From Chondrosia reniformis (Eukaryota > Porifera > Demospongiae > Chondrillida > Chondrillidae): a stretch of DNA of 64,000 nt. The stretch lies in NCBI GenBank assembly GCA_947172415.1, contig OX359195.1, forward strand, positions 992,001 to 1,056,000, read 5' to 3'. The position numbers and the translations under genes are program-made. Position 1 is the stretch's first letter; each line of letters begins with the position of its first letter. The notes under the pieces were generated by a model. The model was given only the letters and a program-made list of their open reading frames with translations. It searched no databases and had not been told where the DNA came from. Positions 37,264-49,862 of this stretch are shown one piece after another.

Positions 37264-40200
37264 ATGGCTAGATACAAATGTCCGCTTTGTGGCTGTGCAT
37301 TTCTAAAACATGCTTCAGTATTGTATCACATCAACAAAGACCACAAATTCGAACCTTACAAGATCAAGTGTGGAATTCAGGGATGTCCAGCAGAATATGC
37401 CAACACAGAAGGCTTGCGGACTCACATTAGAAGGAAACATAAAGATAAAATATCTGAATATGAAACCACATCAATAAACCAAGGCTATGGAAATGATTTT
37501 GAAGGCTCTCAGGATGAAGAAGGTATACAAGAAGAGCATCACTATTTGACTTCAAAAGAAGCTATGAAGAAGTCATCAGCTAGGTATCTCTTAAAAGTTC
37601 GGGAAATTCATAGGCTACCACAAAAAACTGTCAATGAACTTATTAAGGACACTAGACATCTTTATAAAGAAGTGATGCACCACTACCAGGAGGAAACCAG
37701 AAAAGTGTTAGAGGCTGTTGGTGTGGATACAAGTGAGTCTAACCCTGAATTATATCGTCACTTAGATATAGAAGCACTGCCTGACCCATTTGAAGGACTA
37801 GAAACACAACACTTCCAGAGGCAGTACTTTCTTGATGAATTTGGGCTCATAGTAAGCTTATATACGTATGTACGTATACATTCTATTCATCACTTTATCT
37901 ATATGTATATATAGGAACCAATAGAGAGAAAGTTGGGACAGGTCCTTCAAAGAGTTGGAACCTTTGGTAGGCCATCGCTATCAAGATTGGTCCGAAAATG
38001 GGAATGTGCCTATAACATTAGCTTCAAGTCTTCCCTTCAGCTACTTTTGAATAACAATTTAATTTTGGAACAGGTATGTATAAAAATGTGCTGGATAAAT
38101 GATGTTCATATAGATAAGTACGTATAATATATGTACAAGCTAACACATGCATGTGTATAGGCTGCATGTCCTCTATTGTAGATGGCCGACCACGCCACAC
38201 ACAATGACCTACTTCATGATGTCTGTGATGGCAAACACTTCAAGGACAATCCCCTTTACAGAGCCCACAATGATGCAATACAGGTTATACTATACTATGA
38301 TGATGTGGAGATGTGCAATCCACTTGGCTCAAAAAGGAAAATCCACAAACTTGGTAAAAAGTAATATATTACATACACTCAGACAGTGTAAACTATACAT
38401 TGCATGTATTGGTTTGCATGTAGCAATGTTCTACTATACACTTGCAAATATAAGGCCCGAACAAAGGTCCAACTTAGCCACAATACAATTACTCACTGTA
38501 ACAAAGAGTGAATATGTTAACAAATACGGGATTGACAAGATCCTGGAACCATTCATCCAAGAAATGGCAGAGTTGGAACAGGTACAGTATATACAGTGCA
38601 CATACATATATACATGCATACAGGTATATGGAATAGTCTCTCTATGTATATACAGCATGCAGAGATAATATGAACATTAATTTTGACATATACGTATTGG
38701 AAAGATACGTATATATATGTATTAATCCACCAGATATACTGCATATATAAGTTCATGCATATATAGGGGATGGTTATAAACGTGAAGGGCATTCCCAAAA
38801 CTATCTATGGTACACTTTTATGTGTATCTGCCGACAATCTTGCCAGTCAACTAATAGGAGGCTACAAACAACTTGCTTCAGCCTTAAAAAAATGCAGATT
38901 TTGTTACGCAGAAGATAATGATGTACAAACCAAGGTATATATATATGCATAATGTATAGAGAAAGTAAAATACTTACATATATAAACCTAGAAACAGGCA
39001 TCTATTATGTATAAATGTCATCAGATGTACGAGCATAGTTTCTATACATGTACATAGTTCAATGCAAAGGATATCCCACAACGCACAAGGGCAACATACA
39101 ATAGTGACTGTGATTTACTGGAACTTTGTAGGGAGGATCATCAAAGACAGGCAATTGCCAAAAACGTAGGCATTGTCAAAAGGTCAGGACTAAATAAACT
39201 TCACTACTTCCACGTTAATGATGGACTACCCCCAGACATCATGCATGACCTCCTAGAAGGAGCAGTACCTTGTGAAGTTAAGTGTCTTTTAAAGACATGT
39301 ATATTGGAGAAAAAACTCTTTTCTTTGCAGTTCTTTAATAACAGGATGACATATTATGAGTAAGCATATTTAAATTTAACAATGAGATTTTACATTACCG
39401 TATATACATATGTAGGTACAACACAGCAGATGCTAAGGACAAACCATCAAGTATTTACATCAACACTCTGAAAAGCAACGATAACAATCTCAAACTATCA
39501 GGTATATATTGTACACTTAATTCCATTTACCAATAACTCTATGGATGTAGAACAAACAGTTTTTCACATCAACACATTTATACATATATATAGCCATGCA
39601 ATCATGGACCCTAGCTCGGTATTTACCCCTAATCATTGGAGACAAAATTCCAGAAGACAGTATTTACTGGGAGACATTTTTAACATTGTTGGACATCCTA
39701 GATATCTGTTTTTCACCAAAGGTATCCACCGAACAAGCAACATACCTGGCAAATCTAATTGAATTACATCATGAAAGCTATAAAGAAGCATATCCTGATA
39801 AAAAACTAATACCTAAACAGCACTACATGATACACTACCCTGACAGCATAAAAAGGTACGAGTATATGGCAATTTATACATCTATACTGAGAAATATATA
39901 TACGTATATACTTCAAATATACATTATATTACAAGGTATGGACCACTGGTGCGTATGTGGTGCATGCGCTTTGAAGCAAAGCATAGTTACTTCAAGAAAA
40001 TGGCCAACACATTAGGAAATTATAAAAATCTGCCTAAATCACTAGCAAGTAGACACCAGCATTTAGTTTCCTATCAGATGAGTAACCCTGAAAGATTTGG
40101 CAGGTACTACATTGCTGATGCTGTGAAAACAAGTGAAGGTGTGTATATATATATCTATAGAAACAGCTCTATACATATGTATATCATTGGCAAGCATTAT

Positions 40201-40739
40201 ATATCTTATATATAAATGCAGCCATGCAAATGGATCTAAAACAACACAAACATGCAAGCATTATTCAGTTAGCTGTGGGACAGGTTGGGACATTATTCAG
40301 GTGAGTAATTAACAGTCCTGCATGTATTGGCCAGCATTCAGGCATACATCATTAATGTATGATGTTTGATACTGCTCACTAGACCCTCACCACTCCATAT
40401 AGGGTTCACTGGGTTAACATGAATACGCTAAAGTATTCCATTGGTGCAGTTGTCACATTGGCTATTGGCGATGATGACTTACCAGTATTTGGAGAAGTAA
40501 AGGAGATAATTGTCTACAACACTAACAAGATAATCTTCCTCACTGAAGTACTCAGCACTGACCAATTTCACCATCACTATCATGCCTATAAAGTTTCAAG
40601 AATGGAACATAAAAAATGGCATGTCATTCATTACTCCAGCCTAGTGGATCATATACCTCTATCCCTCCTCCAGTCATGTGATGTCTCTCTCCTTGGTAGC
40701 TACTTTGTGTTGCCACGATATAACATTAATTGGACTTAA
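37264..40739 (+). CDS. C2H2 zinc-finger / Tnp2-like (CACTA) transposase
   Basis: Multi-exon gene: 37264-37852, 37915-38073, about 38182-38353, 38424-38580, 38767-38933, 39058-39359, 39413-39500, 39592-39855, 39936-40138, 40222-40300 and 40403-40739. Two C2H2 fingers sit at the start (YKCPLCGCAFLKHASVLYHI; CGIQGCPAEYANTEGLRTHI). The catalytic region includes YYDDVEMCNPLGSKRKIHKLG, HVNDGLPPDIMHDLLEGAV and HYMIHYP..IKRYGPLVRMWCMRFEAKHSYFK, the last with the usual Tnp2 spacing. These fit the DDE core of animal EnSpm/CACTA-like transposases. All exons are open with good splice signals, so the gene looks intact and perhaps recently active. Some exon limits are approximate. Confidence 0.75.
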
Positions 40740-41345
40740 ATACTAATTGCCTCTTCTACCACACTATACAACCTTAATAGAGACTAACATTAAAGTGCAT
40801 TACCTTACAAAAATGACACCAACTTCACAACATCAAGAAGATTCATGTGCAAGTATGTTTTTCATTTAATCAAATTCATTTTAAATGAAACAACAGAGCA
40901 TTTATATAACTGCTATAAGTTTACTGAATACTACGTAAATCACCAGGTCCTGTCGTACTCATGCAGAAACTACATGAATATGTAATCAATGCGAAAATTA
41001 TAACCATGCATGGGTCTTAATTACATCATAATATAATGACTGAATAGGATGGTGGAATCCATGATGCATGGATCGTAACTTTCATTGCATATATACGTAT
41101 CTATGACTACACATTATTAACCATACAGTCTTTGCACCCTCGCAATTAGATCGATATTACTATATAACTGGAGACAAAATTCCCTATACTGTTTTCGGAT
41201 TTAGTCATTCAGGGCTATTACTATTAATTTACTACAGATGATCCCACTTACCATTCTGAATCACCGCAGCAAACATTGAATTAATTAAAGAAGAATTAAA
41301 GCTACATTATACTATATACTACACCTTCATAACTTAATCAAATAG

Positions 41346-41685
41346 GGTCAATTGGGTCACCATGAATACATTCAAGTATTCTATTGGTATATAGTTGTCA
41401 CCTTGCATGGCTATTGGTGATGATGACTTACCCCTGTGTTTGGTAAAGTGAAGGAGATCCTTCTCTATAACACCAGCCAGATCATCTTCCTCACTGAGGA
41501 ACTCCACACTGACCATCACTATCATACCTATAAAGTTTCAAGAAAGGAACATAAAATATAGCATGCCACTGAATACTCAAGATTAGTGGATCATGTACCC
41601 CTATCCCTCCTCAGGTCATGCATGTGATGTGCTACTCTTTGATAGCTACTTTGTGTTACCGCGATATAACATTAATTGGACTTAA
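41346..41685 (+). pseudogene. Decayed duplicate of the last transposase exon
   Basis: Closely follows 40403-40739, from the GGGT.A.CATGAATAC start to the attaattggacttaa end, but has several small insertions and deletions that destroy the frame. It is a tandem remnant or part of a second related element. Confidence 0.85.
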
Positions 41686-43781
41686 ATATGACTACATTTA
41701 CTACTATTCAACCGTGATTTCAAGCATTTATACTCAGCAATCTGGGGCAATTTGAATCGCCACAACAAAGCTGAGGAGAAATTCATAAACTTTGAAACAC
41801 TACACGATAATTATACACTGTACCCAGATATGCTGTTTTACTTGACCAATTTACGGAGCCAATATTTTTACTATGTATGAAACTCAGTTACCAACATGCT
41901 GTGGGAATGTTAAGCTTCGTTCACAGTAGGTCTTGCAACATCTGAGAACTACGCATAGGTCTTGAAGAACTGCAAGTCCGGGGTTAAAGCGATCAAAACG
42001 CCCAATAGCAAATTTGAATACATAGCTTCAATTCTGATTGGAGGAAGTTCCTAACCCATTGCGAAATTCATTACAATGGCGGATGATAAATCAGCAGCGA
42101 AGATAGAGATTAATCTTCCTAAGTTGGACACTTGAAAGTTAGACCTTAACAGAATAATAAGGTCAGTGACAGCTGGAATAGAATAATTTTTTTACACATT
42201 CATACTTAACAATGTATTGACTTGTATGTTTCATACTTAATGTAAGGTAACTATATAATATATAGCTATGTTTTTGTACTGATTTGTATGTTTGGTTTAT
42301 TAGGTTACGTACATGTCCATTTTGGTGAAAGGCAGATTTTTGATTAGTAAAATAGTGTTATCCTTTCACTTAGGCTGTCCTTGTTTGTCAGAGTATATAC
42401 GTACCTGTATATGTGTGTAATAAGATGACATGCAAGTGCTGCTCTTTATTTAAGCTAAGCTTAACTTTAACTATACAACAAGGTGTGCTTTATTGTTAGG
42501 TAAAATTTTTTTATCTTGTCACTGGCTTAGCTGCATTAGATTATTTGTGGCAAGACTCATTTCTTTGTAGTACATACATAGTGTGGTAACAGCCTTAGTA
42601 AATTAAGTTTACTTTTCAATATATACCAGCTGACAATAAAGTACAAAGTTTTCTCATTCTCAGGTTGTGATTGTGAATGGTACAGGTTGTCTCTGTTTGC
42701 CAGTGTAAATGTCTATGCTATAGTTTTGTGGAATAACAAGGTCAGTGACAGCTGGAATAGAATACTCTTTATGTTTATTCATACTTAACAATGCAAGGTA
42801 CAATGTTTTTGTATTGTATGTTTGTATGGCACTGGATCATTACCTGTCCAATAATATATTATATTGGTCATTGTGGTCCTTTTTGAGAAGACTAAGGAGT
42901 GGTGAGTTTGGGCCCCTTGATGTAGTTTAAGTTGGGCAGGCTAGGGCACACTGGTACCTTATGACTGTTCCTTAGGGATAGGCTGCCTTATAGCGATCAA
43001 CACGTAACAAGCGCTAATTAATAAAGAATTTTCGTTTTCAATCGTTAAGAGTGAATGCGTCATTTAGTGTTATCGGTTACACACCGGAAGGAATTTAAAA
43101 TCATCCATTGTTAAATTGGTTATAGCATCCTTTGGCTTAATTGATTTACATATCGTATATAATCATCTCGCTTCGTATCATTGTCTTATAATCGTCTCAC
43201 TTCGTATCCTATTAATGTTTTATTTAATCGTCTCACTTCGTACGTATTGTATTATACAATTAATGTAAAGCTATAAAATGATTCACTTCTCTAGCTATCG
43301 TCAAATACTTACTTTTTACGTACCTTTTGTTAACGAATAATTCGTATGCAGCAACTCTTGCAAAGCCGCAGTTGAACTTCAGAGCAATCTGATTATCGAC
43401 TGATATCCCTCTTGCCTTTTTTGGGGGGCATAATCTTCTCTGTTGTAGACGAAAATTCGAAAATTGGCGATCCTTAGTGTGAATAACACCTTACGGCGAT
43501 CCTCGATCACTTGCGTCAACGTACATACATACATGTATATATCCCAGTTACACAACTTAGGATTTGCGCAATATTAACATCCGGCTATAAAATTTCACCG
43601 TTTGCGTTTCAAATGTGTAAATCATCCCATGAATAAACTTATTTGCTAATGAATATGATTTAAATGTTAAGAAATGGCGTCTGTTGCAGAAGTGAAGGAA
43701 AATTGCCTATGCGCTTAAGTTAGAAGATCCTCATAGTCGTGTAGTCAGCTTCAATGGATTCAGTGAGTGTCATTTAGTAAG

Positions 43782-43917
43782 AATTAAGAAGTCCGTTTGC
43801 GTCTGAGCTTTATTTCCCAAGATATGAAAGATTAAATAGCATTTACTAATCTATTAAAAGTGTATTTTCACAGTTTTCTTCTCAACGGATGGGCGAATCG
43901 AAACGGACTTCTTAATT
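43782..43917. repeat. 17-bp perfect inverted repeat, about 100 bp apart
   Basis: Arms aattaagaagtccgttt and its exact complement bound about 100 bases without an ORF. Possibly a small MITE. Confidence 0.7.
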
Positions 43918-44760
43918 TTGTTAGAATACATTGTAACCTTTCCAATAAAGTATAGAACGTAGTTCTAGCTTTTTCCTAGACTAAGCGCATAGTGTCTGAG
44001 AGTTTTAAAATCGGCCCTTTTTAACACGTTATATCTTCGATATTGGTTGTTCAATCTCGCTCAAATTTTTGATTTCGCTGACATTTAAATAAGCGCTTCG
44101 ATGTATACCAGTTTAAGTTAGCAAATCGTTTCTGTTAGAACGAAACTTGCTTTTAAAAGTGTTTATAAAAAAACGTAAAAACACGCAGATCAGTCATATG
44201 GCACCTGTGCAGGCCCTTCACACTTGGAGGTATTCCACTTACTATTGTCACCTGAGTATGAATACAATTGACCTTTTCCAGATTATAGGGGTTCACCTAT
44301 GCATCTATTTCTTCTGTGGAACATTTGCCTTTAAAAGTCCCTAAAGGGATTACTGAAGTTCTCCAGAGGAAAAAGATGTATGACGTAAAACTGTCCAGGT
44401 TCAATAGTTGAATTACTACTCCATGTATATATATGTGCAAACTCAGCCTCTGAGCAAGAAATGAACAGCACAAACAAATGAAAATTAAATTCATAGGGAT
44501 ACACAATCAACATTCCAACCAGTCTGTTAGACACTCACCCCACTCCTTGTTGCCATAGTTACACTGGCTTCAAAACATTAATTAAGACTCAATGTCTGTA
44601 CATTATATATAACATCTTTGAACTTACAATTGTTACAATTAAAAACAAAAAATGGAACCTATTAATCCTCAGGGTTAATTAGATGCTTTTTGTTGCCAGT
44701 ACATATAGTCAGGTTGTCTCTCTGAAAGTTACAGAAGACCTTCAAACACAACAACTCAAA

Positions 44761-44820
44761 CAAGGAGTTCGAGTTAAAAAAACTCGTGGGGCTGCCGCCC
44801 CAATTAACTCGAACACCTTG
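44761..44820. repeat. 60-bp hairpin with GC-rich centre
   Basis: 17-bp arms caaggagttcgagttaa and ttaactcgaacaccttg, one mismatch, enclose an inner ggggctgccgcccc stem. The local GC rise in an AT-rich region is striking. Confidence 0.8.
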
Positions 44821-45695
44821 GCGTCATCAGTCGCTGCTTGGCCTATGCAACAGTAATGTAATTGTAAGTATATTGTGAACTTAAAAGTCTAGTTTAACCG
44901 AGAATACCTAATTTTCCTAGATAGAACACTGCACTTTGCGGCTTCGTGTACCTTAATCGTAACAGAGCGCCGTAAAACCTTCATTTTCGCTTCGCAGAAG
45001 GCTCTTGTTCAAATGCTCTTATTGTGTGTATAGTAATTGATACCCTATAGCTGTTGTGCTTCATGGCTGCAACGTAAAAATCAATTCCTAAGTTTACACT
45101 AATATTCCAAACAAGTCTGCTATACACCCACTTCTTGTTGCCATACATGGCTTCAGGGACAAGCTATATAAATTCACTTACCACAAGTGTAATGGAGTGT
45201 TGTGTTAATAGGACATAGGATGATGCAAGTGCTGAGCTAAGCCAAACTTAACATGCTTTATATGTAGTTATGTAAAATAATTTTTCTTGTGTCTAGAGTT
45301 GTGGGAAGACTTAGTTCTTTGTGCATGCATGGTACAAAGTTTTCCTACGCTCAGCAATTACTGAATAATAGGGTCATGCAGTGACAGCTGGAATGGAATA
45401 TTTGCATGGAATAGAATGGTCTTTTAGTTTATGCGCATTATCTAATAACAATAAGGTACAATGTTTTTGTACTGACTCTTATTTTATGTTTGTATAGAAC
45501 TGGCTAGCTACAGAACTGGCTTTAGCTGCATTTGGAATGGGAATCTTTTTGGGAAGACAATATTAATCATGTACATAAAGACATAACAGAATCTAGATCT
45601 ATATAATATTACATTAAAAGAATTAGGAGGCAGACTAGGACAGGCCCTAGAAGTGTACTGTGTACCTATATAACCCTATACATATAATATGGCAC

Positions 45696-45733
45696 CATAG
45701 ACTATATAAACTACGTAGTTTATATAGTCTATG
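45696..45733. repeat. 38-bp perfect palindrome centred on tacgta
   Basis: The left half catagactatataaactac is followed immediately by its complement. No gene association is evident. Confidence 0.9.
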
Positions 45734-46012
45734 CTGGCACTTCCGCCTAGTCTGATGTACTGGAGCAAGTATTGCGTAAGTTTTGGGTCTGATTTCATCA
45801 CTGATGAACCACATCACTGAACCCGACATCAGACTACTTCCGCCGGGTTGTAATCTTTACCAAGTGCTTGTGTATAAAATCTGAGTTCTATGCTGTAAGT
45901 TACTTTTGTCCTTCGTGTAGAAGATTGTAATCAGTAAGTTGAACATTACTTGGAACGTTTTAACTATTGAGCGAGTTGTCTTCTGTCTCTTATTGTGCAC
46001 GCGTAGAAAATA

Positions 46013-47409
46013 ATGGTGACAAGGCTGATGTGGTTTGTCCGTTTATGGACAAGGCCTACCAGGCAGTATTCTGTATACATATCTACAGATAGGCATACCA
46101 CAAGGGGTTTCAGTAGCCGAAAGACCCCTTATGATGAGCTAATCCTTAACAATGAGCCAAAAGAAAAACGAGACAGCATTCTAGGTCAGTATTTTCCCGT
46201 GTTTAAGGCTATTTTTAAAAAAAATATCGGCGAACAGTGTTCGTTAGTCTCTGCTTTCGTTGCCGTCTGGTACCGTACGAGACTAGCATTGGCTGTTTTT
46301 GCTCTCATCAGCATCCTGGGAGTTTATATATATATCTATAGCGCGTTCTAATCTCATTTCATATTTCTGACTGCTTCCAATTGTGACTTTGAATTCATCT
46401 TCGTTGTAGAAAAATTGCAAGATGCATATAAAAAAATCAAAGAATATAAAGAAGCTGATATAAGAGGAATATCAAGCTCAACAAGGGACGCCAAACCCGA
46501 CTTTACTAAGTGGTTTAAATATCTTGGTTAGTTCAGTTTATATTTTATACCTTTATTGGATCATATCGAGTATAGTGCGATATGATCACCTTTATTTAAA
46601 TACATGTCAACATGACATTAAATTTTTACTTTGCAGATGATTTCATGTATTCCCACATCAAAATGATAACACCAGCAAATGAATTTCCATTAAGTAATTC
46701 TGATGAAGCAATTTTGTGGAGAGTGAAAGAAAAGAAAGAAAAATATTTTGTGATTGATGATACATCAGTGTATGAGGGTATACTTCCAAAAGAAGAGGAT
46801 TTTTTTCAGTACCAGGAGGGTATTCGAGAAATTTTGCTTTCCATGAATCCAACCTTTATTGCACCCCTGTGGACTCCATCACAACCATCAAGAAATTTAG
46901 AGTACTATGTAGGTCTTGCTATAAGTGCTGTGTTGAGAAGAGGTGTGGCTATTGCAAATAATCTCAAAGGTTCAAGGTTTTACAAAATTGTTCACCAGTA
47001 CCCGTTGTTAAAGGAAAGCCAAAAGGCCGATCACGTTATAACAATAACAAATTTGCTACAGCTGCCAATTAAGGTTGTTGTTGAATTAAAAGCAGCCGGT
47101 TCATTTAAGAGTACAACTTGCTTAAATGATGCTTTAGGGCAGGGGTTAGAATATGCCAAGAGAGCAGCTTTTCTCAATCATTCTATTAATACCATTGAGA
47201 GTGCTGAGGATAGAGTTGTCTTAATTGTATCCGACCTTAAAGAATGGCATTTTATTGAATTGGAGCCCCTTATTAGTTGTAATGGTTATGCTGAATTTAA
47301 TTATGATTTGACTCAGTATGAGTGTTTATCATATCATGCTGCCTTCAAGGACATATCTTTCTATGGTAATTTTCTTCCAGCTATTATTACTAACATTCTG
47401 GTAAAATGA
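46013..47409 (+). CDS. PD-(D/E)XK nuclease-like protein, three exons
   Basis: Exons 46013-46184, 46410-46526 and 46637-47409 join with phase-1 introns and give 353 residues with no stop. The C-terminal region has the restriction-endonuclease-fold pattern. Asp228 lies in KADHVITI, Glu246-x-Lys248 in KVVVELKAA, and a following helix GQGLEYAKRA places Gln265 and Tyr269 in the Q-x3-Y arrangement common in the fold. The N-terminus is basic and unrecognised. It may be transposon cargo, because it lies between the transposase and the right CACTG end on the same strand. It may instead be a separate Crinkler-type or domesticated nuclease. Catalytic residues appear intact. The fold call rests on motifs only. 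Confidence 0.6.
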
Positions 47410-48697
47410 CTATTTGAAAACTATTGTTTGGACATTCATTCCATTATTGTATTATAAATTCACATTATTGAATGTTTCATTATGAAAGGTATATGTTTAG
47501 TAAAGTTACATAAATCAAGTTGTATTAAAAATGGCCGCCTGTAAATCACAATGCAAATTGCAAATGGTGACTCTTCTGAAAATATACACATGTACACATA
47601 AACAAACAATGAGAAGTGGCAACTAAAACTCTCCTAGTTTTCATGACAAGGCCTGTACCATAATAAACAAACTCAAAAAAGCAAGCATGGAATATATAGT
47701 AATATATATTTCACCCAGATATATAGGTCTGTGCCATTTAGTCATTACATCTTTTTCCTCAAGAGAATTCAAGCAATCCTACAACGGACTTTTAAAGCTC
47801 ACTTTCCACAAAAAGAATTAAATGTAAGAAATACAATCAACAGAGGCAGCAGCCCTCCTTTAAATTCATCTATACTTGGCTATATACACACTTCTACAAC
47901 GTATACGCAACAAAGTTGTTAAAAGACAGTCACTTATTGTGTCGATTTTCAGACCCTCGACCGGCCATGCTCTATACAGCACTTGCATTCAATAAAAGAA
48001 AAAGGTAACATGTATAGCCAGTTATAACTATATGGTGAAGTCAGATCACTGTGCTACAAATTACTATTACACAGAAACAGGTTCTTGCTTGCAGTCAGGC
48101 TGGCAAAAAACTGTTCCTTTGCATTCAATTTCGTCCACACGCCATCTTCTTGCAGCTTCTACTACACGTATAAAAGGCCAAAATCATAAACAAATTCAGC
48201 ATAACCATAAGAGCTAGCAAGGGGCTGCAATTTAATAAAATGCTACTTAGAGAGTACTACCATTGATGATACCATTGAAAGTAGACAGGATGGTGCATGT
48301 TGTCTTAATGGTAACTGCATGACCTAAGAGATTAGCAGGAATGGCAAAAGTTATTTGCAGTCATTCATTTCATTCTTTTTTTACATGTTTTGACGCTCTA
48401 CAGCACCATATACTCTCTGATATAGCCATCTACAATCTACAGTAAACCAATTAAAACTTAGAGTACAAGTGGATGCACCTGTTCGATTATCAATTACATG
48501 CATGGTATGCGGTAGAAATACATGGAATATTCCTTTCACTGACTTACTTTTACATCTTTCCTACCAAGAATCGGGTCGGATTACAGAGATTCAACAGAGA
48601 CAATCGCAACTAGTCTTCTCCCATATAAAATTGTGGTTATTTTATCTATTCAAAATCTGATTGGTTGGTTGTAAAATATGGCGCATTATAGGTACAG
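47410..48697. other. Non-coding right part of the CACTA-type element
   Basis: No supported gene. Contains the inverted counterpart of the 44310-44400 block (about 47745-47825) and leads into the GGTGG-rich right terminus. Confidence 0.55.
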
Positions 48698-49061
48698 GTG
48701 GAAATAACCACCCTACTGTTTCCCACTGTGGTGGGGTGGATCAAATGGTGGTAATATCCATTGATATATACCCACCATGGTGGACATCAGGACTATATGG
48801 CTATTACCACCATATTCAGTGGAAATAACCACCTCATTTTTTACAGTGTGTCTTTCGACTCGAGCCATTCCACGGCGATTTCGTTTCGTTTGCAAGACAT
48901 TTCTTTGCTCAAAACGACTAGAATTGCTTCGATTCGATTTCACACAATACGAATTAGTCGAGCGTGTCACTTTAATTCGTGTTAATTAAAGCGAGTACTC
49001 CCATGTACTGCGCATGTTACACTCAAAAAAGTGGTAACGTATTTCTAATCACTACTGTATC

Positions 49062-49617
49062 ATCATCACACTCACAGGTAATGTAGTACTGCACTTCAGT
49101 TCAAACTGCAACTCTTCTATATATTTCACTGCTTCTAAGACAGTCAAACACTTTACAACATTGTGGCACTCCTTTCATCTCCGTGATACAAAGTGTCTTT
49201 AATGAGCTCTTCTTCATACAACTCACAACACATGCTAGTAACTCTACACAATCAGCATCTACAAAAGTTACAAAACATACTACATACATAACGAGAAAGG
49301 ATATAGTTTGTGGTGTCATTTCAAATTAGCAACCTCACAACTCATGACTTGTGCAGTGAATGACAACACAAGTGAATGACTCACTATCGAAATGTATCGC
49401 AAGGTGTTCAAGTCTCTTGAATGAAATGAAACAATGTCAGACATAACTGAAATGTAATATCCCATCTAAAATGTAACATGTATAATAAACACTACTATAT
49501 ACAAAAAACTACAAAACAACACAATTAAAGAAGCCATAAAACTACACTTTTGGGTTGGACTGCAAACTTACCCCTTCTTCTCCAAAGGTCAGCTTTGCAA
49601 CTTTAGAAAGTCTTTAA
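49062..49617 (-). pseudogene. NLR-3 relic (collapsed LRR exons)
   Basis: Fragments of several NLR LRR exons occur in the usual order but are joined by deletions. Present are the DADCVELLACVVSCMKK exon (49140-49260), a piece of the next LRR exon region (49290-49340), the region around 49380-49460, and the tail of the exon beside NACHT (49560-49617). The Death, NACHT and promoter parts are absent. The adjoining sequence carries the REase-kinase gene. Non-functional. Confidence 0.85.
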
Positions 49618-49862
49618 TAATCACGTGTATTAAGTATTGCGATTTCGACCTAAATCGCAAAATTCGCAATTAATAGTACCCGGCCGTTTTAAACCTACCC
49701 CTAAGGTGCCTATAGCTAATAACCGATGGAATGAACGAATCCTATTGGTCCAACCATATATGGTCTAACACACGATTCGGGCAAGTCACACCTCGTTATT
49801 TCGGGTAGTTGTCCTCGGCCTCACATCTTTCTTGGACAGTTAGTCTTCGGAGCTATCTTACC

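Larger units (their letters stand above)
41686..46012. other. Gene-poor segment with nested repeat fragments
   Basis: No intact gene is recognised. Repeated pieces include cagtgacagctggaat at about 42164, 42743 and 45379, and aatcgtctcacttcgta-like units between 43161 and 43243. A ~65-bp direct repeat occurs at 44505-44570 and 45097-45160. A block near 44310-44400 recurs inverted near 47745-47825. This looks like accumulated transposon debris inside or beside the CACTA-type element. Confidence 0.6.
33452..48848 (+). mobile_element. Possible 15.4-kb CACTA (EnSpm)-type transposon with cargo
   Basis: The left end reads CACTGTAAAAAT and the right end is its complement, attttttacagtg, with one extra A. 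Two-base tg flanks both sides. Both ends carry ACCACC/GGTGG subterminal motifs, including two copies of gtggaaataaccacc at 48698-48712 and 48819-48833. Inside are a SAM-domain gene, a Tnp2-like transposase and a nuclease-like gene, all on the plus strand. The inner part (41.7-46 kb) contains other repeats, so the span may be composite. The right flank does not resume unit-1 sequence, so the insertion cannot be proved by an empty site. Confidence 0.6.

Noticed and set aside
42076..42135. Short reading MADDKSAAKIEINLPKLDT as a gene start
   Set aside because: Stops after 19 codons, with no splice donor or continuation that I can support.
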